Origin: Quercus robur
Lineage: Eukaryota > Streptophyta > Magnoliopsida > Fagales > Fagaceae
Reading direction: 5' to 3'
NCBI RefSeq assembly: GCF_932294415.1
Contig: NC_065535.1
Coordinates: 88,738,862-88,802,861 of the forward strand
Length of the DNA: 64,000 nucleotides
Below, piece after piece: positions 1-12,111 of the stretch (position 1 is the stretch's first letter; the number at the start of each line of letters is the position of its first letter). A model generated the notes under the pieces. That model did not search any database and was not told where the DNA came from. It saw only the letters and a program-made list of their open reading frames with translations. A program made the position numbers and the translations under genes.

Positions 1-1635
1 CCAACGTATCTTTCCCCTCTGTCCTCGTATGTGGAATTGACCTTGCTTTATTCTCCAACAACTAATTAATTAACACAAAAGTTTGTTAAACGGCAAAAAC
101 CAAAAAACACCAAAACTTGACAAGTGTTAGATAGTGAAATCGCTTTTATTTTTTCCTCTAGTGGTGGAAGAATTTACATGTTATATAAACAACAAAATCA
201 GTGAATTCCACGTGTTGCTTATTTGGCCAACCAAGAAAAAGCAATTGGAAATTGCTTGCCCTGACAATTTGGACATTGAGAATATAATGGCAGACATTAG
301 AATTTCAACTTTAAAATATTCATACACATGCAAACAGTTTCCATTAAAAGCAAACCCAGAAGAAACCAGGGAAATTGCCAAGAACTTACCAACTAATTTC
401 TCAATGACCTAATACTTTGGATTATTCATCCAAAAAAATCTAGACCCAGTTCATATTTTCGGGCCCTTCATTAATAGTTTTGATCATTTTTTCTTGAATA
501 TTTTGGTGAAAGCCAAAAATGTAAAACAAAATATTAGTATGTCCCTATCCTAGCCTACCAAAATGGACCTCTTCCTTGGCTTCCTCCATATACAACACAT
601 TACACATGCATGCACGAGTTCTTGGTCTACTTTTTCTACAAGAGTCCACCATTAAATTTCTTGATGACCAAGGTTACACTATTTTGTTGCAAGGAAGGCG
701 GCAAAATATTCTCAGCCGTTGAGATCTTGAATTATCATCTAGAATATTTGACTTTACAATCTGAATTTATTCTTTTGTCTTTGCTAGATGCTAGTGACCC
801 TTTTATTATTTTCTTTTGAAGGAGGCAATGATCTAAAATTAGGTTCCACTTAGATTTTCATCGTATGCTCTAGAATCAAACTATCTAATTATTTATAAAA
901 AATTAAAAATTAAAAAGATTATCGAATCGGGCTAAGTTCTAGTATAACTCTTATTCTATTATATTAACTCATCTTATCCACTACATGCAATTTCAGCCTT
1001 TAATTTATAATATTTTTCATTTAAATTTCTTTTTTTTTTTCTCGAAGTAATTAAATTGCGTATGTCTAGACACATATTTTGTAATATAAACTAGTTGAAA
1101 CTGCACAGACAATGCATGTGCAACATGGTTGGGAAATGTCAAATTAGGCAATATATTATGTAGCATCAGTGTTTGCGAGAGCTTGCTCTAGGGAAATTAT
1201 TGATGGTTGAGTTTGTGGGTTGATGACACTATATCAATATTGATGATAACCTGATGTTTTTAGCATGTTCGAGATGGTGATGAAAGTAGTGAGAGGTTAG
1301 TTAAGTGCAACATTTGTGATGGTGAACCCAAAGAATAAATTGTTATGATGTTATCGGATCACTGTAATGTTAGCATACAGAAGCCAAAGAATAACGTAAG
1401 TTACTTATGGATTCGGTGACATAAAGCATCATTAACATATAAAAAACATGTACTTATCAAAAAAAACAAAAAACATGTGTTACATTAATAGACGTGCATA
1501 TATCAACAATGCTAACAGATAAAGATAAAGATATGTATAATTTCAATTGTTTGATGTGATTGAATGTCATCATTACCTTAAGCTGCCATTATTAATGATG
1601 TACATCTAAGAACAAGAAAAATAGGTAATACTGTA

Positions 1636-1662
<27 letters not shown>
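1..1662. other. AT-rich intergenic DNA
   Basis: No gene is supported. The open frames here are short, AT-rich and match nothing I recognise. The stretch ends in an (AT)n microsatellite near 1636-1662 that served as the target of the solo LTR that follows. Confidence 0.6.
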
Positions 1663-1666
<4 letters not shown>

Positions 1667-2600
1667 AGGACTCAATTTGTTATTGGGTTGTACTATATAT
1701 TTATAGAGAGGCGAATCAATGCGCTGATCTTTTGGCTAAAAGGGGCTGTACTATGCGGGAAAATTTTGTTGTTTTTGATTTCCCCCCCTCTGCTGATATG
1801 TATATATTGCTTAACTCTGATAAAAATGGGTTGTATCATTATAGGCATGTTGCCAATACGCTGGCCTCTGTAGGCAGGTTGTAATGTTTTGTGCTGGTTT
1901 TTAATATAATATCTACCCTACTAACCAAAAAAAAAAAAAAAAAAAAAATTGTTATTGGGTTCGAACATTTAAGGCCCAAACAATAAAATTTGTAGAGCGT
2001 GGGTTAAAAGGCTAGGCCTTGATCACCGGACATTGGTTAGTCATGGTGTTCATGGTGGACGCACAGAGGTGAACCATGTTTACCCAAGAAGTTTCTCTCC
2101 TCGGCACGGCCTGGGAGGCTCTGGTTCTTGGCATTTTTTCCCAGTCCTCTTTCTGGATTGCTTACTTCTCTTTTTATACTAGCCTTTGCCCTCCCTCCAA
2201 CATCCACGTGTAGGCTCAGCTTTCTAGGGCTGATACTTGTCCTATCAGCCCATACCCAAAGTGGTTGGGGGTGGTTGTAAAAACTGAAAAGTATTGCTCT
2301 GTCAGGTGCAGAGTATTTAATTACAGTAATGGAAGTCTTATCTTTGTTCTTTGTCGTCATATTGTTCAAGGGTACTTTCTCCATCAATGCGGAGGTGTTC
2401 AGCTTTTCCTTAAACTGTTCCTATACCGTACTTGCCCTTTCTTTTAGGAGCGATTTGGGATGCTGAGGACATAATCGTTATCGGCTATATCACTAGGCTA
2501 TTTGGACTTTCACTGTATATCCTCGGCAATGTCCCTCCTCAGCTCGGATCTTGAGCCCTAACATAAAGTGGGCCGAGGTCACAAGTTCTCTGGCCCTACA
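1663..2600 (-). mobile_element. Solo LTR (Ty3/gypsy-like), split by a LINE insertion
   Basis: The block starts TGTAAGGACTC and ends GGCCCTACA, the TG...CA ends of an LTR. ATATA flanks it on both sides, although the target is an AT repeat, so the duplication is weak evidence. A TATA-like AGTATAAAAA reads on the minus strand near 2171-2180, suggesting minus orientation. No internal retrotransposon domain is adjacent, so this is a solo LTR left by recombination. Without the nested LINE it is about 665 bp. Its outer bases resemble those of the LTR at 56865-57463, but I could not align the interiors. Confidence 0.7.
1690..1948 (+). mobile_element. 5'-truncated LINE (L1-type) 3' end nested in the LTR
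   Basis: The insert encodes the last part of a plant L1-type RNase H domain. It begins REANQCADLLAKRG (about 1702-1743) and runs to a stop near 1881. An AT-rich 3' UTR and a 22-base poly(A) at 1927-1948 follow. It is flanked by a perfect 13-bp target duplication, TTGTTATTGGGTT, at 1677-1689 and 1949-1961, which shows target-primed insertion into the LTR. The frame is open over what remains. It is a dead-on-arrival copy, younger than the LTR. Confidence 0.85.
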
Positions 2601-3068
2601 ATATATATATATATATATATATATTCTTCTGTTTTTATTTATTTTTATATATTGTGATAATGTGATATTGACTTCTAAAGTTGGTTAGGTTTGAACCAAA
2701 ACCTTAATAAAACCTAAAATTTAATTTATCACCTAGGCAACGAGTAACCTCAAAATCAATGACAACCACACATTTGAGACCTAAATGTTTTAAATTTGTT
2801 AACACCAACCAACGTTGCATTTAGTTAGATTTAATTGCTATAGGACTTGGTAGAGGCTGCCAAGAAAACCAATAATATATATATATATATATATATATTT
2901 TATATGATAAAAGTTGGGTTATAGAAATCTTAGTTGAGCCAATTGACTATCTTTTCTATTTGACAAGTGGATATGCTCTCATAAATTATTTAAACAATTT
3001 AATTTATTAATTGTTAGGATATAATTTACTTCAAACAAAACTTTATTATCTAAGTTTCAGGAAATTTG

Positions 3069-3182
3069 TCAAGAATCTTGTAGTCTAATTGGATAGCACC
3101 TTCAATTGCTTTCAATGAAGACATCTAGGGATCAAATACTTCCTCCCCCAACTATTGAATTATTAAAAAAAATTTTAAAAAA
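3069..3182 (+). repeat. tRNA-derived SINE, family 1, copy 1
   Basis: It has a degenerate A box (CTTGTAGTCTAATTGGATAG) and a B-box-like GGGATCAAATAC. A conserved tail follows, with CCTCCCCCAACTATTG, then AATTATTAAAA and an A-rich end. The same order recurs at 35803, 47895 and 55384, all on the plus strand. This copy is diverged, so it is probably old. Confidence 0.6.
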
Positions 3183-3937
3183 ATTAAGAAATTTGAAATT
3201 CTACTCAAACTGAAATCATGTTTCAAAAAATATTTAAGAAATTTAAAATAAAATTTAATATCTTTTAATAATTATTTTGATAATCTACTATAATTTTGTA
3301 TTTTAATATAGTAAAACTTACCCACTAATATCATAATGCCAAATGACTCGATATTTATTTGTATGCATGTATCATGTATGTATGTATTAATTATGATAGT
3401 TTAATACAAGTGAAACTCCATTTCATTGATTATTAACATAGTTTCAATAATATATATTGTTTTTAGGTTGGACTCAAGTTACACCTAGTGTAACTTTAAA
3501 CAATATTATACAACTTAATAAATTTTTATTGGATTAATAAATTGAAAATCTCACCATTGGATTACATGTTCTTAACACGCATGCCAAATTTTGTGTCAAT
3601 TGGACTTTATTTACTATTTAATTATACACCCATCTTTGTTGCATAATTATAAACTATAAAACTTGAACTTTAAACATTTTATTGATGACATAGTTATTGA
3701 CATTCGATTGTCTTAAAATTTTGCAAGCATAAAAAATATACAAAGATAAAGTATTCCAACATTGAATTTGTCAAAAATTGCCACCAATAAAAAGATATTG
3801 AGTAGTGTAATATTGCTTAAAGTTATATCGGGTGTAACTTTAACCCATTCCATTGTTTTCAGTATAAGATCTTACAAAGGGAAAAACGTGAATGCAAGCC
3901 ATGTAGGATTGGATTACAAGTGTCTTGTTCCCATTTT

Positions 3938-4123
3938 GCGTTTGTTTTGGCTTCAAACCATTTTCGGAAATGTTTTTCTGTAAACGTGTGTGTTTGGTAG
4001 CTCCAGAAAATTGGGTCAAACGGAATTCATTTTTTGCATTGACCGTAAAATACCCTGCCTCACCCGGAATTCATTTTCAGGTTTTATTTTACCTTTAAAT
4101 GATTTCCACCCCAGGAAAATAAT

Positions 4124-4162
<39 letters not shown>

Positions 4163-4986
4163 GAGAGCGAGACAGAGAGAAACAGCAAGGAGATCTCACC
4201 AGAAGCGTGCCTCGTTGCACCCAGGACCGGCCCCAACCCCAGATCACACCGTCAGAGAGAGAGAGAGGCCGATCACCTGAACTTGATCTCAACGGCACCG
4301 TCGTCTGGGTCGTGCCTCCCTCATCACCGATCACTAGCCATCATCGATCCACCCCTCCCTCATCACCGATCCACAAACACCATCTTGAAGGCAACGTTTT
4401 GCTTGCTTGGGTTTGTTGCCGTGGGTCATGGCTTTAGCTCACTGGAGTTCACTTGCCATGCGTCGTGGCTTTTGCTTGCTTGCCATCGGTTGTGGATTTT
4501 GATTGCCAGAGTTTGTTGCTGTGAGTTGAATTAGAGTTTCGTTGGTGTGTGGTGTTGTTTCGGTGGTGGGTAAAAATTTCGGTGGTTGTGGGTTGTTGTT
4601 GGTGGTTGCAAGTGATGGGTATTTGGCTGTGATTTGTTCTGTGGATTGGGATTTGGCTGGGTTTGGATTTGGGATTTGGCTGTCACTCTGTCTCCCTTCA
4701 ATCTCACTCTTTCTTCCTCTTGATCAATGTTTTTATTTTGATTTTTGGTTGTGTTAAGTGTATATATTGAAATTTTTTGAAATAAAATTTGTTTGGATGC
4801 TGAGAAAATGTGAAAATTTTGTAGGAAAATAGCATTTTCAGAATGTTACCAAACACATGAAAATGTTTTCTAAAACAATTTTCATAATGCAACCAAATAC
4901 TTGAAAATATTTTCCTTTCCAGAAAATAACATTTTCGGAAAATATTTATTTTCCGGAAAATATTTAACATTGAACCAAACATAGCC
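3938..4986. mobile_element. Non-autonomous TIR DNA element 1
   Basis: It begins GCGTTTGTTTTGG and ends AACCAAACATAGCC, imperfect inverted ends also seen in the element starting at 4990. The outer parts are rich in GAAAATATTTTC-type palindromes. The core carries a (GA)n tract (about 4124-4178) and then an unusually GC-rich stretch (about 4200-4460). No transposase is encoded, and the open frames inside follow from the simple repeats and base composition. The left target duplication is not clear, so the left boundary is approximate. Confidence 0.55.
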
Positions 4987-4989
4987 TAA

Positions 4990-5699
4990 GGCTGTGTTTG
5001 TTTTGGCTGAAAACGGTTTCAGGAAATCCTTTTACATGAAACCGTGTGTTTGGTTGCGCATGGAAAATAGAATTTTCCGGAAAATCATTTACTTTGACTG
5101 TAAAATAGCCCCTTTGACCCGAAAAATATTTTCAGCTTCTATTTTACCTTAAAATCATTTCCGGAGACGCACAAAGAGAGAGAGAAAGGCCTCACAGACG
5201 CGCAAACAGAGAGAGTTCAAGATCGCGCCGGTCAGATCGCCGTCCTCGTCCCCTCCACGCGACGGTGAGATCGCGCCACGAACCGATCGCCGTCCTCGTC
5301 CCCTCCACGCAACGGTGAGATCACGCCACAAACCCACGAACCGATCGACCCACCTCCTCCACCGGCAAGATCGCGCCACGAACCCACAAACCGATCAACC
5401 CATCCCTCATCCTCACCGACGAACCCACGAACCGATCGCGTCACGATTGGTCCTGTGATTTTGAATTTTTTTTTTGTTTTGATTTTTTTTTCTTGTTTAT
5501 ATATTTTGATTCTCTATAATAATATTTATTTGGATCCTAAGAAAATGTGAGAAACATGATCAAAATGAGTTTTCTAGAGCATTTTCAGCAACACAACCAA
5601 ACACAAGAAAATATTTTCCAAAGCATTTTTTGAAATACAACCAAACACTTGAAAATATTTTACACTCGGAAAATATTTTACATCCAACCAAACACGGCC
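4990..5699. mobile_element. Non-autonomous TIR DNA element 2, abutting element 1
   Basis: The ends are GGCTGTGTTTG and CAAACACGGCC, flanked by TAA at 4987-4989 and 5700-5702. A 3-bp TAA target fits PIF/Harbinger. Reading one base further in gives CTAAG duplicated on both sides, so the exact target size is ambiguous. The interior repeats the plan of element 1: palindromic AT-rich arms, a short GA tract (about 5176-5184) and a GC-rich core (5220-5450). The core holds imperfect tandem units containing CGCCGTCCTCGTCCCCTCC. No transposase is present. Confidence 0.65.
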
Positions 5700-6094
5700 T
5701 AAGAGAGAGAGGGAGAAAAAAAAAATTTAAGATGGTAAGAGAATATGTATAAAAAATAATTTATAAATAAGTTATCTATACAAAAATTAAATTATACATA
5801 AAAACAATCTGAATATATATTAAATAAAATTATAAACAAATATATATATTTATATATAAAGAAGTGGCATCGCTGCCTTTGGCCAGCCTATTTCACTCAT
5901 TATCCATGAGACACCCTAAAACTCCATGGAACAATAGTGTAGCCGATGAAGACCTCCAAATTTACCTTGCCCCAACCAATGAACCCACTACCTAGGTATC
6001 TCAATGAGGATATTATCACCTATTTGAGACGAATAAAATTAGTGAGAATTTTCACCAAACATACTAAGGTGACCTGTGGCATGTCAGGTTGGTA

Positions 6095-6480
6095 GAGCAC
6101 TCTCGTTAGGTGTGCCAAATGCCAAATATTTGGCATTTGGCACACCAAATACTAAAAACTATCCCTCATCAGCTCTTCCAAATCTTAAAAAATTTGAGAC
6201 ATAGCTATAGTACCATCTCAAATATGAGACGGTACGAACAGCCATGCCAAAACACTATTTGGCTTATTTAATTTGTTTTTTCTCTCTCTTCCTATCAGAT
6301 GCCTCTCTATTATTTTAATATATTATTTTAATGTGTAGTAAATATTATTTTAATGTATAGAATTATAGTATAGAACATCTGATAAATGATATGTTGTAAA
6401 ATGATGTACTAAAATGATAAAGTAGATTTTTAATATATTAAAATGACATTTTTTATGAAAGAGTTGATGAAAATGCTCGT
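6095..6480. mobile_element. MITE with GAGCA...TGCTC ends
   Basis: The left end GAGCACTCTCG and right end GAAAATGCTC are imperfect inverted repeats flanked by GTA on each side (6092-6094, 6481-6483). The interior holds TTATTTTAATATATTA-type runs like those in the MITE at 43996-44394, so the two look related. It contains a local palindrome near 6121-6136 (CCAAATATTTGG). No coding capacity is present. Confidence 0.55.
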
Positions 6481-6897
6481 ATATCTCGATGTTTCCATTG
6501 AAGACATTCAGAATTTGAATGACTCCTAAAAAAAATGGTAGTTTGTGATATTTATTAGTCTAACAATTTATTTATTTATTTATTTATAAAAAGCTATATT
6601 TACAACTTTTGACACATTTTTTAGTACAATTTATCTATGCAGTAAATTATAAATAGTAAAATAAAAATAATAGATTCACAATTTAATCACTCACAATAAC
6701 TAGACGTGGCAAAATTGTGTATTACTCTTGGGATTTTCCACCCCAAGTAGTTGAATACTAGGTTTTTTTTTTTTTTTTTTTTTTTTTGGTTGAGAAAATC
6801 TGAGTTGAATAGTTAAATACTATACTAAAATACGAATCTGAAAAAATTGTAACAGAATAAAATAGTGAAATAGAAAATGTTCAATCATATCTAAACG

Positions 6898-6905
6898 ATA
6901 TAAAG
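6898..6905 (+). promoter_or_regulatory. Putative TATA box of ATG11
   Basis: ATATAAAG lies about 980 bp upstream of the ATG11 start codon. It is followed 30-80 bp later by a GA-rich leader (from about 6940), as is common at plant transcription starts. No other TATA-like site sits this close to the leader. This is inference from position only. Confidence 0.4.
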
Positions 6906-6934
6906 CTGCTTCCTTTCTCTATTCCTTCCAAAGT

Positions 6935-7881
6935 TATTGTGAAGAGAGAAAAAGAGACAGAGTGAGACACAGAACAGAAAGCACACACTCTAGAGAGAGA
7001 GAGCTCTTCTGCTTCGCGGTGGTTACTTTTTGCAGAAGGTTCTCTGTGTTTGTTTGTTGAAAAAGAAAAAATAGCAAAAAAAATCGGCGAAGAAGAAGAA
7101 GAAGAATAAGATAACGTAGATTACAATAAAATAACAAGCACAAAAAAAAAAAGAGGGTTTCGTGCAAACCTTGTGCTAAGAGAAAAAAAAAACAAAAGAA
7201 AAAAAAATTTAGAAGATTCTTTAGCTTCACGTAATCTCTTTTCTTTGATTATCTTCGTGCCTCTGTGCAAGTTTTTCTCCTTAACCCTTTCTTCAAAATT
7301 CGTTTTTTGATTCGATTGGTTGTTTTCGTGTGGTGGTCATTGTTGGAGGGTGGAACGAATTGGGGCTTTGCCGGAAGTGAAATTGGGGATTTCACGGTGA
7401 AAAACTTGGTGGGTCTGGTTTGATTTGGGTTAATTTTGCGGAATTGAATGGTGGGTCGGTGATGATTTTGGAGTTTTGTGTGTAATCGTTGGTGGGTTCG
7501 TTGGGAATTTGAGTATATTTTCGAAGATTTTTGTTGTCGGTCGGTGTTGGTTTGAGGGGGTTTCGGAAAGGATTGGTGGTCAAAGTTTTGGTTTTTGTGG
7601 GGGGAAATCTGTGTTGGATAGGTTGGTTTTGCTGGCTTCACTGATGGGTCAATGGCAATTAGTGCTTTTTGGGGGTAAAATCCTTAGTGGGTTTGTGTAG
7701 AATCGGGCTGCTTCTGCAGAATTTGGTGGTGGGATTGTGAGAAATCGGGTTTTTGTCAAGGCTTAAGCTCGGTTAGGCGTTGGGGTTGAGAATTGGATTG
7801 TGTGAACAAGGTGGTATTGGTGTTTTGATTGTGTTTATTGGGAATTTGTGGTGGAGGATAGTTTGTTCTTAAGAGGATAAG
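6935..7881 (+). other. Probable ATG11 5' leader, possibly with a leader intron
   Basis: The region runs from a GA-rich tract through CT/GT-rich sequence to the ATG at 7882. It contains upstream ATG frames, the longest at 7476-7700 (74 codons). A possible leader intron would run from CAC|GTAATC near 7229 to TTCTTAAG near 7873. I cannot decide whether the upstream frame is in the mature mRNA. An antisense open frame at 7249-7641 is low-complexity and was rejected. Confidence 0.4.
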
Positions 7882-10800
7882 ATGAGTTCTACTACCTCAG
7901 AAGGTGGAGGCAAGCTTGTGGTTCGAATTGCTGAGAATGGGCACACATATGAGCCCCACTGCAGTGGAAACACGCCGGTTGAGGTGGTTATGAAATATGT
8001 TGAATCCGTGGAGAACATTGGTTTACATGAGCAGGTTGTTCTGTGTTTGGAGGTTAGACTTGACCCGCAGAAGTTGTTATCAGCATATAATCTTCCTTCG
8101 GATGACAGGGAAATTTTTGTATTTAATAAGGCAAGACTGCATATGAATTCGCCTCGTCCTCAGCCGGAGCAAGTTGAGAACTTTGATAGTGCAGAGATTC
8201 CATTGCCGGCCTCTTTGCATAATCCTCATCCTTTGGATAATGCTCCTGACCCTGCTTTGAAGGCTTTGCCTTCATATGAGAGGCAATTCAGGTACCATTT
8301 CATCCAGGGAGATGCAATTTATAAATGTAGCCAAAAGAAATATGATACTTGTGTGAAGTTTTTGAAGGAGCAGAAGGTTCAAGAGAGGGCATTGGAGGTT
8401 GCAAGTTGTAATTTGGATCAATTCTATAAGATGACTAACCAAAGTTACACAGAATTCATGAAACATTATTCGCAACAGCACCGGTTTCATTCTGATCTCC
8501 TGGGAAATTTTGGGAAGGATATTGAGAAATTGAGATCCATCAAGCTTCCCCCTCCTTTACAGACTTCCACACGCAAGTGCTTACTGGATTTTGTCAAGGA
8601 AGAGACTTTGCGGAAGTCAGCTGAGAATTGTAGCAGTTCCCACAGGCAGTTTGAGAACAAGGTTTCACAATTTAAGCAAAAGGTTAATGAAGCGAAATAC
8701 AAGGTTGAGGAATTGTTTGCTAGCAGGGTATCTTTTCCTGCTAGGGATTTGGAGAGGATGATTAAGGAGCACCAGCACTTCATCAATGAACAAAAGAGCA
8801 TACTGCAGTCTTTGAGGTGGGTTCTCTTTTATTTTGGCAGTAGTTTCAGCATTACCTATATATTTATCTTTTTTATTATTTGTTTGGTCTCGAAATGCCT
8901 ATTTATGCTACTCACTTCAGGTCATTTAAGTTTTTCCTGGATTTGATTTTTTCAAAACTTTGTTGTGGCTGAGTTATATAATTTCCAAAAATTGTTTGAA
9001 GACAATGCTAGTCTTAGGGTAATCTTATGGTTGGTTGGCACTTCCCTCATGGAGATATATTTATGTGTGGTTGAAGATTTCGATTCCCTAATTAACTAAA
9101 GGTTCATGCTTTCTAAGCATGTAGTCTTTTGCTTTTTGGTATTTGTATTCTCCAAGACAGATGAAGCCTCATTACTTGCTCTGTGCATGTATGCCTCATT
9201 GATTTGTGCTACGCTGTTCCATTGTTATGCTAGTCTTAGGTTAAATTTTTACTCAGCATATCTCAAATGGAGAGTATTTTCTGGACATATGGTTGAAGAT
9301 GTTTATGCTCAATTTAATTTAGAAGTGCATACTTGCAAAATGTGTGCTAGTTAGCTTTTTTTCATATGTACACATTCTCCAACAGACACATGATGCCTTG
9401 TTCATCAGGTATACTTGGAGTGGTTCAGTTTACAATATGATATACCATCTGGGCTAGTAATGCACCTGGTCTGTATGGTATATGTGTGCATGCATTCACC
9501 TGTGTGCTTTTTATTGTTTAGAGATCTTTGGTCCATGTCATGATGTTAAACGTTTTGAAGCCATGACCTAGATTATATGTATATTACACACAAGGAAACT
9601 GGATAGCATGGCAGTTTTTTTTTTTTTCCAAATAAAATTTGTGTGCTTTCAATAAGTGGGGGGAGAGAGATTTGAACCTAGGTTCTCCTCATAGCATAGC
9701 AAGGGATTGCGATGCAGATAAGGGAACTACCTTTATGGTGTTTTGGACCTCATTTGCTTGGCTCTACTGCCTATAATGCTAAATGCCTAAACCCCAAAAT
9801 TGAAAGCGGCCATGGAGTCAAAATCTTGGTTTTAGCAAGTTTAAAGTACACAAGACTTTGGATGTTACTTGGCCAATGGACTCTAGCACAAAAGGAGATT
9901 TTTCGTCCCTTAATAATGGGATGGAGGGTAGTTCATGGGTTCAAGACCCATTGGGTGTGTGTGTAACTTTAAAAAATGTCATATCCAATACACAAGGATC
10001 CCACTTCTGTGTGGTTTGGAAATAGTGGTTGGTAGACAGCCTAATCACTAATGTGTGTGTAACTTATCAATATAAGTAAAAAGGACTCTAGATGTCACTT
10101 GTGTCTTTTGTATTAAATATTGTATTTACTGTTTGTATTCCATGGTTTGTATGATCATGATACCTGTTTCTGCTTTAATCATGTTATTTCTAAAAGCCTA
10201 TGAATACCTACATGTGTCTATTCATGCAGCAAAGATGTCAATACAGTGAAGAAACTAGTGGATGAGTGTCTGTCCAGCCAATTATCTTCATCCCTCCGTC
10301 CTCATGATGCAGTTTCAGCCTTGGGTCCTATGTATGATGTCCATGACAGGAATCACCTGCCTAAGATGCAGGCTTGTGATCGTGAAATTTCTAAGCTATT
10401 GGACTTCTGCAGGGATAAGAAGAATGAAATGAATCTCTTTCTACATAATTACATGCAACAGATAACAATTGTCACTGTTGTCGTCAAAGATGCTAAGTTA
10501 CAGTTTCCTGTTTTTAGAGAGGCAATGATGCGTCAGGATGATCAGTTTATGGAGTTGAAGTTACTCCGTGGGCTTGGCCCTGCATTTAGAGCCTGCCTTG
10601 CAGAAGTGGTGAGAAGAAAGGCTTCTATGAAGCTTTACATGGGCATGGCTGGACAATTGGCTGAAAAGCTTGCTACAAAGAGGGAGGCTGAGGTTCAGAG
10701 GCGGGAGGAGTTTCTGAAGTTTTATAGTTCTTACATACCCAGGGATGTTTTAGGATCCCTTGGATTATTTGATACCCCCAATCAATGTGATGTCAATATA

Positions 10801-12038
10801 GCTCCTTTTGATACTGGTTTGCTTGATATTGACATTTCAGACCTAGATCGATATGCTCCTGAGCATTTGGTCAGAATGCCTTTAAAGGGCGAGAAGCATG
10901 GAAGCTTAAAAGGTTCATTTTCTTTGTCTAATGACAGTTCCCATTCAGCTGAGCCTGAGGAGATTTCTGTGGACACCCTTGAGAAATATGACTCTGAGGA
11001 GCTTCTTGAAGGCTGTGAGTTGGTTGAGGTTGCTGGGACTAGCAAAATGGAAGTTGAGAATGCAAAACTGAAGGCTGACCTTGCTTCTGCAATTGCCTTT
11101 AATTGTTTGCACTGGCCTGAAGTTGAATACGAATCTCTGGATGATGATAAACTGGATCGCTTATTGAAAAATGCTCAAGAGAAGACATCTGAAGCCTTGC
11201 ATCTGAAAGACGAATATGTGAAACATCTGCAATCTATGCTTGGTAATAAGCAGACACAGTGTCTGTCTTATGAGAAGCGCATTCAAGAATTGGAGCAGAG
11301 ATTGTCTGATCAATATTTGCAAGGGCAGAAGCTTTCAAATAACAAAGATCCAACTGACTTTGCACTTTTGGCTGAGAAGGTTGATGATTGCAAGCGAGAA
11401 GTCTTAGGCAGTGAAGCCCACATACCTTGCATATCTACTACTGAGCCCATGGATGAGGTTTCTTGTATCTCAAATTCTTTGAATGCAAAATTGGGGCTAT
11501 TAACTGGGCAACATGGCAAAGCTCGAGAAGGAGTGGATGAGAATATGGTTGATTCCTTTGGAATGCAAAATTCTCAGCTTGATTCCTCAATGGTGGAGCC
11601 AAATCGTGAAGAACTTCTTATCAGTGATAAAGATGGGAAAGATAAGATGATAGGACAGTTGGGCATGTCCCTTACAAACAGTTCCACTGCTGAGAGCATG
11701 GCTGGGCCTCTGATTGCTTTACCTTCTGATACACAGGCTGAGCTGGGGTTAAATTCCAAAGTCAGTAGTGATCTTTTGTTGGAATTACAAAGTGCACTTG
11801 CAGACAAGTCAAACCAATTGACTGAAACTGAGACCAAGCTTAAAGCTACCTTGGAGGAGTTTTCCTTGCTTAGGAGGGAGTTAGAAACGAGTCGGAAGCT
11901 CCTTGATGAATCTCAGGTATTAGCTAGCTGAAATTTAACATTTTTTTGTGGTTTCTCAGTGTTTCTGTTTTAGGAGATTTTGTAAGTATTAATTGATTCA
12001 AATTTCTAGGAAGAAATGTTCATTATTTCTTTGTCAAA

Positions 12039-12069
<31 letters not shown>

Positions 12070-12070
12070 A

Positions 12071-12111
<41 letters not shown>

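Noticed and set aside
134-412. Open frame of 92 codons near the left edge
   Set aside because: AT-rich, no recognisable domain, no supporting context such as a promoter or splice partners.
2037-2387. Minus-strand open frame of 116 codons
   Set aside because: It lies wholly inside the solo LTR and shows no protein family features.
4095-5444. Several open frames rich in Arg/Ser/Pro
   Set aside because: They arise from the GA tracts and GC-rich repeats inside the two TIR elements; reading in any frame stays open.
7249-7641. Antisense open frame of 130 codons rich in Asn/Pro/Thr/Lys
   Set aside because: It is the complement of a G/T-rich ATG11 leader; low complexity and no homology recognised.
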